From assembly GCF_003386165.1 (NCBI RefSeq), contig NZ_QRDV01000003.1, positions 248,001-312,000 of the forward strand: 64,000 nucleotides of DNA, written 5' to 3'. Below, piece after piece: positions 43,257 through 52,030 of this stretch (position 1 is the first letter of the stretch; every line of letters starts with the position of its first letter). The stretch comes from Winogradskyella eximia (lineage in GTDB: Bacteria; Bacteroidota; Bacteroidia; Flavobacteriales; Flavobacteriaceae). The notes beneath the pieces are model-generated. The model did no database searches and was not told where the DNA came from. It saw only the letters and a program-made list of their open reading frames with translations. The translations under genes were made by a program, and so were the position numbers.

Positions 43257-44003
43257 ATGATAAAATTCTTTAGAAAAATACGATACGACCTTATGGAAAA
43301 AAACAAAATAGGCAAATACCTTAAATATGCAATCGGTGAAATTATACTTGTTGTTCTAGGTATTTTAATTGCCTTACAATTAAACAATCTTAATGATGAA
43401 AGAAAAACCGAAAATTTAAGGCAAGTTTATTATAAACAATTATTACAAGATTTTAAGAATGACAAAGCATATATAGAGAAGACATCTTTAGCCATAGATT
43501 CAAATATGGTAAAAATTAGAGCCTTTAAAGAAATCTATAATCAACCAAACTTACCAATAATTGAAATAGTTTCTGCAACTGGAAATTTAGATTGGCAACT
43601 TTATACTGTTCAATTCAAATCTAATACGGTAAATACGTTACAGAATACTGGTGACATCAAATTAATACCACCAACCATTAGAGAACAATTAATCCGTTTA
43701 GATAAATATAAAGAAGAAACAGAAGAGGCTTCTGAATACAATAATGGTGAAGCTGGCAAAGCGGGTTCAATGGCAGCTAATAGATATGGGAGTCCAGAAT
43801 TTGCCTATAAAAACATACAAAATCAACCCAAACTACGGGAACGGGTATTTGAAGAAAAAAACTTAATTGAGCTTCTTATTACATTAGAAAGGTGCCATTA
43901 TATGAAGGCTGAATCGGAAAAAGGAAGTCTTAAAAGATTTAAGAAAATTCTATCTGATATGGAAGAAATTGAAATTCTTATTAATAAGGAATTGAAAAAA
44001 TAA
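43257..44003 (+). CDS. DUF6090-like single-pass membrane protein, array copy 9 (twin of copy 10)
   Basis: 248 residues. N-terminus MIKFFRKIRYDLMEKNKIGK. The helix exit reads VVLGILIALQLNNLND, so the otherwise conserved Trp45 is Leu. This change is shared only with copy 10. The two proteins align without gaps over their whole length, including the motif at about 123-150 (TLQNTGDIKLIPPTIREQLI). The last ~95 nt of the two genes are nearly identical. A recent tandem duplication is the obvious explanation. Confidence 0.9.
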   Translation: MIKFFRKIRYDLMEKNKIGKYLKYAIGEIILVVLGILIALQLNNLNDERKTENLRQVYYKQLLQDFKNDKAYIEKTSLAIDSNMVKIRAFKEIYNQPNLPIIEIVSATGNLDWQLYTVQFKSNTVNTLQNTGDIKLIPPTIREQLIRLDKYKEETEEASEYNNGEAGKAGSMAANRYGSPEFAYKNIQNQPKLRERVFEEKNLIELLITLERCHYMKAESEKGSLKRFKKILSDMEEIEILINKELKK

Positions 44004-44073
44004 CGAAAGCACATCAAAATGCATAATTAATTACTAAAACTCAAAATACTTTATTATTAAAAATCGCTATTAA

Positions 44074-44820
44074 ATGATAAAATTCTTTAGAAAAATTCGC
44101 CAAAACTTACTTTCAGAAGGTAAAACTGGAAAGTATTTTAAATATGCAGTCGGAGAAATTGTGTTAGTTGTGCTTGGAATTTTAATTGCCTTACAACTAA
44201 ATAATCTCAATGATGAACGGAAAACTGAAAATTTAAGACAAGTTTATTATAAACAATTACTAAGGGATTTTGAAAAAGACAAAAAATATATAAAAGAGGC
44301 TTCATTATCAATTGATTCTAATATGGTGAAATATAAAGCCTATAAAGAAACTTTTAATCAACCAAACCTTCCTACAATTCAAATAATTAATAATATTAGT
44401 AATTTAAATTGGTTCTTTAAAAATGTTCAATTCAAATCTAACACTATTACAACATTAGAAAATACAGGAGATATTAAACTAATACCACATTTTATTAGAG
44501 AACAATTAATCAGTTTAAGAAAATACCAAGAAGAAACAGAAAATGTTTCTAAATACAATAATGATAGAGCATCAAATGCAGAATTTAATGCAAGTCAAAT
44601 ATATGGCAGTGTAGATTTTATATTTAAAAATATTAAAAACCAACCTAAACTATTAGAATGGGTATTTGAAAAAAATCGTCAAATAGAGGTTCTTATAGCA
44701 TTGGAGTCCAGTCAAAATAACAAAGTAGATTCGGAAGAAGGAAGTCTTAAAAGATTTAAGAAAATTCTATCTGATATTGAAGAAATTGAAATTCTTATTA
44801 ATAAGGAATTGAAAAAATAA
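44074..44820 (+). CDS. DUF6090-like single-pass membrane protein, array copy 10 (twin of copy 9)
   Basis: 248 residues, same length as copy 9. N-terminus MIKFFRKIRQNLLSEGKTGK is more like copies 4-5 than like copy 9, but from residue 30 on it follows copy 9 closely (LNNLNDERKTENLRQVYYKQLL). This mosaic pattern suggests gene conversion of the start. The middle (residues 60-215) has diverged clearly, while the 3' end is nearly unchanged. The 40 nt upstream of copy 10 are nearly repeated upstream of copy 11. Confidence 0.9.
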   Translation: MIKFFRKIRQNLLSEGKTGKYFKYAVGEIVLVVLGILIALQLNNLNDERKTENLRQVYYKQLLRDFEKDKKYIKEASLSIDSNMVKYKAYKETFNQPNLPTIQIINNISNLNWFFKNVQFKSNTITTLENTGDIKLIPHFIREQLISLRKYQEETENVSKYNNDRASNAEFNASQIYGSVDFIFKNIKNQPKLLEWVFEKNRQIEVLIALESSQNNKVDSEEGSLKRFKKILSDIEEIEILINKELKK

Positions 44821-44860
44821 CGAAAACACAACATACTTTATTATTAAAAATCGCTATTCA

Positions 44861-45622
44861 ATGATAAAATTTTTTAGACGCATACGACAACAATTACTCT
44901 CAGAAAATAAGTTTAGTAAATATTTACTTTATGCCATTGGAGAAATTATCCTCGTAGTTATTGGTATTCTTATTGCGCTTCAAATTAATAATTGGAATGC
45001 TCAGCAAAAAGAGAAAGAAGCCTTAATGAAAACCCTTTCAATCATAAAAAATAATATTGAAGATGATATTTTAATGCTTGATTCTTTAAAATCAAAACGA
45101 GAAAAATTAATACCACTTTATAAAAAGGAACAACTCACTTTTTTCAACAATACCTACGATTTGGAAACTTCTATGAATGCCATATATGTTTTTGATGTAT
45201 TTAATTTTAAAGCAAACCAAAGTGGTTTCAATACATTAGAGCAATCGCCTTATCTGGCATTAATAAATGGCAGTAACCTGCATAAGTTATTACTAGTGCG
45301 CAAATCTGCCATAGAATATCTATATATAACAGAAAATGAAACTAATACAGGAGTAGATAATTTAGAAACGCAGTTAGAACACACGTTTGATATGAAAATG
45401 GGATACACCATTTTTATGAGTGCTAAAGAGCAGCAAGACGCTAATATCACTATTACAGATGTTGATGCATTTGTAAAAGAAGTTCATAATTCTGTGCTTT
45501 ATAGAAATGCTATAACAAAAGCATCTATTAGAGACAAAACTATTATTCCTCAATACGATGCTTTAATTCAGCTTAGCAAAGATGCCATAACTGAGATTAA
45601 TAAAGTCACCGAGAGTCCATAG
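44861..45622 (+). CDS. DUF6090-like single-pass membrane protein, array copy 11
   Basis: 253 residues, last gene of the array. The start MIKFFRRIRQQLLSENKFSKYLLYAIGEI resembles copy 1 (KFSKYLLYAIGEI) more than its neighbours, so the two ends of the array share a subtype. Motif about 121-153: TLEQSPYLALINGSNLHKLL. The C-terminal region has LETQLEHTFDMKMGY and ends AITEINKVTESP. Followed by a hairpin repeat and the GIY-YIG gene. Confidence 0.88.
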   Translation: MIKFFRRIRQQLLSENKFSKYLLYAIGEIILVVIGILIALQINNWNAQQKEKEALMKTLSIIKNNIEDDILMLDSLKSKREKLIPLYKKEQLTFFNNTYDLETSMNAIYVFDVFNFKANQSGFNTLEQSPYLALINGSNLHKLLLVRKSAIEYLYITENETNTGVDNLETQLEHTFDMKMGYTIFMSAKEQQDANITITDVDAFVKEVHNSVLYRNAITKASIRDKTIIPQYDALIQLSKDAITEINKVTESP

Positions 45623-45656
45623 TATTTTTAGCATTTATTAAAACCTAAACCTTATT

Positions 45657-45675
45657 GTCATTCCTGCGAAGGCAG
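45657..45675. repeat. Hairpin repeat, left of GIY-YIG gene
   Basis: GTCATTCCTGCGAAGGCAG is the inverted, nearly identical counterpart (one mismatch over these 19 bases) of the repeat at 46061-46080. The two face each other across the nuclease gene. Confidence 0.75.
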
Positions 45676-45725
45676 ACAAACCTTTAGGTTCAGCGCAGCT
45701 AATCCACATGTAATAATCGAATGAA

Positions 45726-46031
45726 ATGCATAAAAATGTTCATCAATACTACTTATACATACTTTCAAATAAGTACAACGGAACATTATATATTGGAATT
45801 ACAAACGATTTAGAACGGAGAATGTTTGAACACAAAAACAAACTTATTGATGGATTCACCAAAAAATATAGTCTTAATCGATTAATCTACTTTGAAACGT
45901 TTCAATACGTCAATGACGCCATAAAAAGAGAGAAAAATATGAAAAAATGGAAACGTCAATGGAAAATAGATCTTATAGAAAAAGAAAATCCTAATTGGAG
46001 AGACTTATCTAAAGACTGGCCAAGTCTCTAG
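45726..46031 (+). CDS. GIY-YIG domain nuclease, 101 aa
   Basis: Stand-alone GIY-YIG endonuclease domain of the UPF0213/YhbQ-like size class. Seen: YLYILSN as the first strand, LYIG as the YIG half, then NDLERRMFEHKN with the catalytic Arg and His, and the AIKREKNMKKWKRQWK helix with the Glu that ligates the metal. No other domain is present. The gene is bracketed by inverted hairpin repeats and lies between the array and the alpha-2-macroglobulin gene. Similar small GIY-YIG genes in Bacteroidota often sit among such repeats, which suggests but does not prove mobility. Confidence 0.92.
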   Translation: MHKNVHQYYLYILSNKYNGTLYIGITNDLERRMFEHKNKLIDGFTKKYSLNRLIYFETFQYVNDAIKREKNMKKWKRQWKIDLIEKENPNWRDLSKDWPSL

Positions 46032-46056
46032 ATAGTAAAAAATGACCAATACAGTG

Positions 46057-46080
46057 GATTCCTGCTTTCGCAGGAATGAC
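46057..46080. repeat. Hairpin repeat, right of GIY-YIG gene
   Basis: An 8-bp perfect stem, ATTCCTGC-TTTC-GCAGGAAT, followed by GAC; the reverse complement reads GTCATTCCTGCGAAAGCAGG. Inverted relative to the copy at 45657. Confidence 0.78.
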
Positions 46081-46268
46081 AAAATTCGTCAAAAAATTAT
46101 ACAAAAACAATCCCAATTTCATTAACTCATCTGATAACAATTCTTAACTTTAAGAACAATTTAACAATAGACAAAAGTCTAAACCCTTAAAAATTGGCGT
46201 AACTATTTAACAAGAATGTACCTACCCTTCTTTTTAATCAAAGTTTTACTCTTAATACCATCAACACC

Positions 46269-49200
46269 ATGAACATCAAAAAACACCTCCTCCTACTTCT
46301 TATTCTTAATTTGGTATTTTCTTGTAAAAAAAAGCCAGTAGAAACCGATAATATTTTCAAGTATAGAGATTACATCAGTTATACAACCTCTGGATTAGTA
46401 TCTGTATCAGATCCGATTAAAATTAATTTAGCTGAAGCTGTAGAAGGTTGGGAAATAGAACAAGAATTAGATGCAGATTTAATTAAAACACAACCATATA
46501 TTCAAGGTAAACTCATAGCTGTTAACAAACACACTTTACTTTTTACGCCAGACGAAGCTTTAGAACCAGCTACAGAATATGGTGTTACCGTAAAATTGGG
46601 TAACATTTATAAAACAATTCCTGCAGAATTTAAAAACTACACCTTTCAGTTTAAAACCATCACACCAAGTTTTAGTATCAACACCAACAACCTACAGTCT
46701 TATAGTAAAGAATGGCAATATGTATTAGGCCAATTACGATCTTCTGATGTTATTTCTTTAGAGGATGCAAAACAATTAGTAACAGCAAAGCAGAATAAAA
46801 AAGACTTAAATTTAGTTTGGCTAGAAGTCTCTGAACCGTCAAAATATTTCGAATTTAAAATCGATAGTATTAAACGCGAAATTGAAGATAGTAAAATTGA
46901 TATTGCTTGGGATGGCAAAGCTATTAAAGCCGAAAATAAAGGTGATAATTTCATTAATATTCCTGGTAAGAATAACTTTAGTATTATAGAAACACAAGTC
47001 ATTCAAAATCCAGAGCAGTACTTATCCATTAACTTCTCTGATCCTATAAAAAAGCAGCAAAACTTTGCAGGCTTAGTGACTATTCAGAATGTAAAAAATC
47101 CAAAATACATCGTAGATGGCAACGTACTAAAAGTGTATCCAGATACTAAATTAGTTGGTGACATTAAAGTAGATGTATTTACAGGCATTAAAAATACAGA
47201 TGGTTTTAAACTTAAAAATGCCTACTCACAAACCTTAACTTTTGAAGAATTAAAACCACAAGTAAGACTAATTAGCAATGGCTCTATATTACCAAATTCT
47301 AAAGACTTAAAATTCAATTTCGAAGCTGTAAACCTTAGTAAAGTAGATGTAAGAATTATCAAGATATTTGAAGATAATGTTCTTCAATTTCTTCAAGAAA
47401 ACAATATGGATAGTAATTACGAACACTCTATAAAACAAGTAGGTCGTCGTATTGCAAAAGAAACCATCACACTTCTTCAAGATAAAGCTCAGAACACAGG
47501 CAAGTGGAAAGCTTACAGCATCGATTTATCAAAATATTTACAAGCAGATCCTGGAGCCATCTATCGTGTAGAAGTAGGGTTTAAAAAAGACTACTCACTC
47601 TACGATTGTACATCCAATTCCGAAACAACAAATGTTGAAGAAGACGATTATTATGATGAGTATTACGAAGAAGATTTTTACCAAACTGAAGAGCTTACAG
47701 AAGAGGAAGAAAATCTTCGTGAAGAACGTTATTGGGATAATTTAAGCTACAATTACAGAAACACCAATTATAGATACAGAGATAGAAATAACCCTTGTAC
47801 AGATTCATATTTCAACTACGGAAATAGAACAGTATCACTTAATCTTATAAGTTCAGATCTTGGTGTAATTGCAAAGCAAGGCAACGACAATAATTACTTC
47901 TTTGCGGTCACTAATATATTAACAACAAATCCGGAAAGTGGTACCAAAGTGACACTATATAATCATCAACAGCAAGAATTGGCAACTGGCTCAACTAATA
48001 CAGATGGTATCATAGAAATTGATGCTAAAAAACGAGCAGCATTTGCCATTGTTACAAAAGGCAAGAGTGTGAGCTATGTAAAGCTTTATGATGGTAATTC
48101 TTTATCGCTAAGTAAATTTGATGTGTCTGGTAATAGATTGCAACGAGGACTAAAAGGCTACATATACGGAGAACGTGGCGTTTGGAGACCAGGAGACAGT
48201 TTATTCTTAACTTTTGTTTTAAATGACAAGGCTAATGAGTTACCGAAAAGACATCCTGTAAAATTAGAAATCACAGATCCTGTTGGTAAGTTAGTGTATA
48301 GAAAAGTGTCCATAGATAACATTAATAATTTCTTTGATTTTACTGTACCAACCTCATCAGATTACAAAACAGGAAATTACAATGCTAAAGTTTCTGTTGG
48401 TGGAGCAAATTTCACTAAAAGCTTAAAAATTGAAACGGTTAAACCTAACCGATTAAAAATAAAAATTGATTTTGAGGATGATGTTTTAACGAATAACAAA
48501 CCGCTTCAAGGAGACTTAAATGTAGCTTGGCTACATGGTGCACCTGCAAAAAATTTAAAAGCAGAAATTAAAGTAAAATTCACAACATCTTATACCGGAT
48601 TTAAAGGTTACAAAAACTATACGTTCAGTGACCCAACAAAAACCTTTAACTCAGAAGAAACTAATGTTTTTGAAGGCTATTTGGATGCAGACGGAAAAGC
48701 AACAGTAGATTCTAAACTCAATATTGGTAAGAATGCTCCTGGTATGTTAACGGCTCAGTTCTTAGTAAGAGCTTTTGAAAATGGTGGTGATTTTTCACTA
48801 GATGCCTTTACAATGCCTTACGCACCTTATGAAAGTTTTGTGGGTTTACAATCGCCTAAAGGGAACAATTATGGCTCATTTTTTACAGACGAAAATCAAA
48901 CCTTTGATATTGCTACAGTAACGGCTGACGGCAAACCCATTCAACGTAACAAATTAGAAGTCAAAGTTTATAAAATTGAATGGCGCTGGTGGTGGAATTC
49001 CTCTTACGACAACCTATCAAACTACGTATCGAGCAATTACCACAGACCTGTGCAACAATATGAAATAGATACAGATGCTAATGGAAAAGCAAGTTTTAAA
49101 CTCAATATTCCAGAAAGTGATCGTGGTCGCTATTTAATTAGAGTTGTAGATCCTATAAGTGGTCATGCCACAGGTCGCACAGCGTACTTCTATAAAAATT

Positions 49201-51845
49201 GGTGGTCTAATTCAGCTTCAGGTGATAAAGAAGCGGCAAAAATGTTAGTCTTCTCAACAGATAAAGACAACTATAATGTTGGTGATACAGCAAAACTCAC
49301 CTTTCCATCAGGTAGCGAAGGCAGAGCTTTAGTAAGTATTGAAAATGGAACGGAAGTATTACAACATCAGTGGGTAAAAACTAAGCCAGGTGAAACAACT
49401 ATTGATATTCCTGTGACTGCAGAAATGGCACCGAATGTATTTATTAATATTTCGTTATTACAGCCACATGCCATCACATCTAATGATTTACCAATACGTT
49501 TGTATGGAGTGATTCCGATGATGGTAGAAAATCCTGCAACAAAATTAGAGCCTGTTTTAAACATGCCAGATGCAATTCAACCAGAGCAATCTTACGAGAT
49601 AAAAGTGTCTGAAAAGAACAACAAAGCCATGACGTATACCATTGCTGTTGTAGAAGAAGGGCTATTAGATTTAACACGTTTTAAAACGCCAAACGCTTGG
49701 GATAGTTTCTATGCTCGTGAAGCTTTAGGAGTAAAAACTTGGGATATTTTCGATGATGTTATCGGAGCGTATTCTGGAAGCATAGATCAAGTCTTCGCTA
49801 TTGGTGGAGATGGCAGCGCAGCTGGTGGAAAAAACAAAAAAGCAAATCGCTTTAAACCTGTGGTAACTTATCTAGGACCTTTCTTATTAGATGCAGGAAA
49901 AACAAAAACGCACCAATTAAAAATGCCAAATTATGTTGGCGCAGTGCGTGCAATGGTTGTTGCTGGTAATAATAACACCGAAGCTTATGGTAGTGTTGAG
50001 AAATCAGTACAAGTGAAGAAGCCGTTAATGGTTTTAGCAACCTTACCAAGAAAATTAAGTCCAGGTGAAAAAGTAACGTTACCAGTTACTGTGTTTGCTA
50101 TGGAAAACAAAGTGAAAAACGTAACCCTTTCAGTAAATGTAAGTGATGGTATTACTGTAAAAGGTAACAAATCGCAATCACTTCAATTTAGCAAACCAGA
50201 CGAAAAAATGGTATATTTTGAATTGGATGTTACCAAAGCAAAAGGCATTAACACTGTTGAAGTTGTAGCCACAGGAAATGGAGAAAAATCAACTTACAAA
50301 GTTGAGATTGATGTGGAAAATCCAAATCCGTTCACGTCTCGTGTTATTGATAGTGAAATACAAGCTAGCGCAAAACAAACAGTTGAGATTACAACTTTTG
50401 GAGTCCCAGGAACTAATTCTGCAACTGTAGAATTCTCAACCTTACCTCCAATGGATTTCACTAAACGCATGGAATACTTAATTCGTTATCCTCATGGCTG
50501 TGTTGAGCAAACCACTTCTGGCGTATTTCCACAATTATTCTTAGCAGATATATTTGATTTAACACCTCAAAAGAAAAAGCAAGTACAACGTAATATCGAA
50601 AATGGAATTCAACGTTTAGGACGTTTTCAAAATGCTAGTGGTGGATTAGGTTATTGGATGGGAGAAAACACAGCCAATGATTGGGGAACAAGTTATGCTG
50701 GTCATTTTATGATAGAAGCAGAAAAGAAAGGATTCATTTTACCGCTAACTTTTAAAAGCAATTGGATTGCTTACCAAAGACAAGCCGCTCGTAATTGGAG
50801 ACCAAGTTATAAGCATTATCATAGTGATTTTGCACAAGCGTATCGTTTATACACCTTAGCATTAGCTGGAGCTCCTGACTTAGCAAGCATGAACCGATTA
50901 AGAGAGTTTGAAGAAATTTCTAACGATGCTAAATGGAGATTAGCTGCAGCTTATGCCTTAGCCGGACAAAAAGAAGCTAGTGAAGCGATTTCTAAAATGG
51001 CAAATATTGAATTTGAATCACCAGAAAACGATTCATACACCTATGGTTCATTATACAGAAACAGAGCCATGGCATTAGAGACAATGCTTATTACCAATCA
51101 TCCTAAAAAACATGATTTAGCTAAATCTATTGCAAAATCTCTATCAAGCGATCAATGGATGAGTACACAAACCACAGCATATAACTTATTAGCTATAGGC
51201 AAAATGATTACTCAGAATGGTGGTAAAGAATTAAAACTAACCTATACTATCAACGGAAAAACGGAAACTATTGATACACAAAACGGTATTTCGCAACGTA
51301 GCATTCCTATTAACGAAGGCTCAAACCAAATGACCATCACCAACGGAAAAGACAACTTAGTTTATGTACGAGTCTTAAATTCTGGTAAATTAAAATTAGG
51401 TGAAGAAATAGCAGAACAACGTGGCTTCTCAATTTCAACCGTTTATAAAGATTTACAAGGCAACAAAATTAATGTTACCAATTTGCAACAAGGTCAAGAT
51501 TTTGTAGCAACAGTTAGCATATCCAACTTAACTAGAGATTATGTGAATGATGTGGCCTTAACTCAAATTTTTCCATCGGGTTGGGATATTGTAAATACAC
51601 GTTTTACAGATTTTGGAGATACCACAGTGAGCAATGCAAGGTATACTGACATTAGAGATGACAGAGTTAATTTCTATTTCGATATGAACGGCAGTGGCAA
51701 GTATGGTACAAAAACATTCTCTGTAATGTTAAACGCATCGTATTTAGGAACATACTATTTACCAGGAACGCAAGCTGAAGCTATGTACGATAATGATGAT
51801 TACTTGGTAAGAAACAAAGGCCAATGGGTCACTGTTGAAAAATAA
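46269..51845 (+). CDS. Alpha-2-macroglobulin family lipoprotein with thioester motif
   Basis: 1858 residues. Lipoprotein signal ending LVFSC (Cys19) anchors it in the envelope. It comprises an N-terminal set of MG-like beta domains, an MG domain with GLKGYIYGERGVWRPGDSLF (about 625-650), the bait region and A2M domain (PFLLDAGKTKTHQLKMP), the thioester motif Cys1411-Val-Glu-Gln1414 in YPHGCVEQTTSG, and an alpha/alpha thioester domain with GGLGYWMGENTANDWGTSY. The thioester is intact, so covalent trapping of proteases is expected. A strongly acidic Tyr/Glu/Asp tract at about 455-492 is unusual. A pbpC gene lies 3.8 kb downstream, the common genomic partner. Confidence 0.95.
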   Translation: MNIKKHLLLLLILNLVFSCKKKPVETDNIFKYRDYISYTTSGLVSVSDPIKINLAEAVEGWEIEQELDADLIKTQPYIQGKLIAVNKHTLLFTPDEALEPATEYGVTVKLGNIYKTIPAEFKNYTFQFKTITPSFSINTNNLQSYSKEWQYVLGQLRSSDVISLEDAKQLVTAKQNKKDLNLVWLEVSEPSKYFEFKIDSIKREIEDSKIDIAWDGKAIKAENKGDNFINIPGKNNFSIIETQVIQNPEQYLSINFSDPIKKQQNFAGLVTIQNVKNPKYIVDGNVLKVYPDTKLVGDIKVDVFTGIKNTDGFKLKNAYSQTLTFEELKPQVRLISNGSILPNSKDLKFNFEAVNLSKVDVRIIKIFEDNVLQFLQENNMDSNYEHSIKQVGRRIAKETITLLQDKAQNTGKWKAYSIDLSKYLQADPGAIYRVEVGFKKDYSLYDCTSNSETTNVEEDDYYDEYYEEDFYQTEELTEEEENLREERYWDNLSYNYRNTNYRYRDRNNPCTDSYFNYGNRTVSLNLISSDLGVIAKQGNDNNYFFAVTNILTTNPESGTKVTLYNHQQQELATGSTNTDGIIEIDAKKRAAFAIVTKGKSVSYVKLYDGNSLSLSKFDVSGNRLQRGLKGYIYGERGVWRPGDSLFLTFVLNDKANELPKRHPVKLEITDPVGKLVYRKVSIDNINNFFDFTVPTSSDYKTGNYNAKVSVGGANFTKSLKIETVKPNRLKIKIDFEDDVLTNNKPLQGDLNVAWLHGAPAKNLKAEIKVKFTTSYTGFKGYKNYTFSDPTKTFNSEETNVFEGYLDADGKATVDSKLNIGKNAPGMLTAQFLVRAFENGGDFSLDAFTMPYAPYESFVGLQSPKGNNYGSFFTDENQTFDIATVTADGKPIQRNKLEVKVYKIEWRWWWNSSYDNLSNYVSSNYHRPVQQYEIDTDANGKASFKLNIPESDRGRYLIRVVDPISGHATGRTAYFYKNWWSNSASGDKEAAKMLVFSTDKDNYNVGDTAKLTFPSGSEGRALVSIENGTEVLQHQWVKTKPGETTIDIPVTAEMAPNVFINISLLQPHAITSNDLPIRLYGVIPMMVENPATKLEPVLNMPDAIQPEQSYEIKVSEKNNKAMTYTIAVVEEGLLDLTRFKTPNAWDSFYAREALGVKTWDIFDDVIGAYSGSIDQVFAIGGDGSAAGGKNKKANRFKPVVTYLGPFLLDAGKTKTHQLKMPNYVGAVRAMVVAGNNNTEAYGSVEKSVQVKKPLMVLATLPRKLSPGEKVTLPVTVFAMENKVKNVTLSVNVSDGITVKGNKSQSLQFSKPDEKMVYFELDVTKAKGINTVEVVATGNGEKSTYKVEIDVENPNPFTSRVIDSEIQASAKQTVEITTFGVPGTNSATVEFSTLPPMDFTKRMEYLIRYPHGCVEQTTSGVFPQLFLADIFDLTPQKKKQVQRNIENGIQRLGRFQNASGGLGYWMGENTANDWGTSYAGHFMIEAEKKGFILPLTFKSNWIAYQRQAARNWRPSYKHYHSDFAQAYRLYTLALAGAPDLASMNRLREFEEISNDAKWRLAAAYALAGQKEASEAISKMANIEFESPENDSYTYGSLYRNRAMALETMLITNHPKKHDLAKSIAKSLSSDQWMSTQTTAYNLLAIGKMITQNGGKELKLTYTINGKTETIDTQNGISQRSIPINEGSNQMTITNGKDNLVYVRVLNSGKLKLGEEIAEQRGFSISTVYKDLQGNKINVTNLQQGQDFVATVSISNLTRDYVNDVALTQIFPSGWDIVNTRFTDFGDTTVSNARYTDIRDDRVNFYFDMNGSGKYGTKTFSVMLNASYLGTYYLPGTQAEAMYDNDDYLVRNKGQWVTVEK

Positions 51846-51859
51846 TAAATAAACACGAA

Positions 51860-51934
51860 CGTCATTGCAAGGAATATGGAACGAATAACAAACAGATTGC
51901 CACAACTAACAAAAAAGTCAGCTTCGCAATGACG
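51860..51934. repeat. Hairpin repeat with CGTCATTGC...GCAATGACG ends
   Basis: 75-nt element after the alpha-2-macroglobulin gene, with perfect 9-bp terminal inverted repeats. It matches the CGTCATTGCGAGGAACG type of dispersed palindrome, though with many changes inside. Confidence 0.75.
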
Positions 51935-51960
51935 ATATAAAAACACTAAACAAACTAAAA

Positions 51961-51980
51961 CTTGTCGGTCGACAGACAAG
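51961..51980. repeat. Near-perfect palindrome CTTGTC...GACAAG
   Basis: 20-nt palindrome, CTTGTC-GGTCGACA-GACAAG, broken by one symmetric mismatch pair around a GTCGAC core. It lies 50 nt before the SH3 protein gene. It could be another dispersed repeat or an operator. Confidence 0.5.
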
Positions 51981-52030
51981 CATCCTAAACATAAACCGCT
52001 AAAAATGTTTAACCCAAAAATTTAAAGATT

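Larger units (their letters stand above)
36648..45622 (+). repeat. Tandem array of 11 DUF6090-like membrane protein genes
   Basis: Eleven full-length paralogues of 238-265 codons, one 11-codon remnant and one unrelated TerB-like gene, all on the plus strand in 9.0 kb. The first ~150 nt of each gene (encoding MIK-x-F-R-x-IR ... YA-x-GEI-x-LVV-x-GIL-x-ALQ-x-N) are conserved even at DNA level. The rest is highly divergent apart from a motif at residues 121-157. Gene junctions overlap by 1, 4 or 8 nt in five places. The family name is from memory; the repeat structure is seen directly. Confidence 0.93.

Noticed and set aside
36648-45622. CRISPR-like or VNTR reading of the repeated 5' modules
   Set aside because: The repeated units are ~150-nt coding starts spaced about 750 nt apart, each followed by a full open frame, so they are gene paralogues.
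46700-50170. Several minus-strand frames of 60-100 codons inside the alpha-2-macroglobulin gene
   Set aside because: All lie opposite well-supported macroglobulin domains and have no start context or family resemblance.
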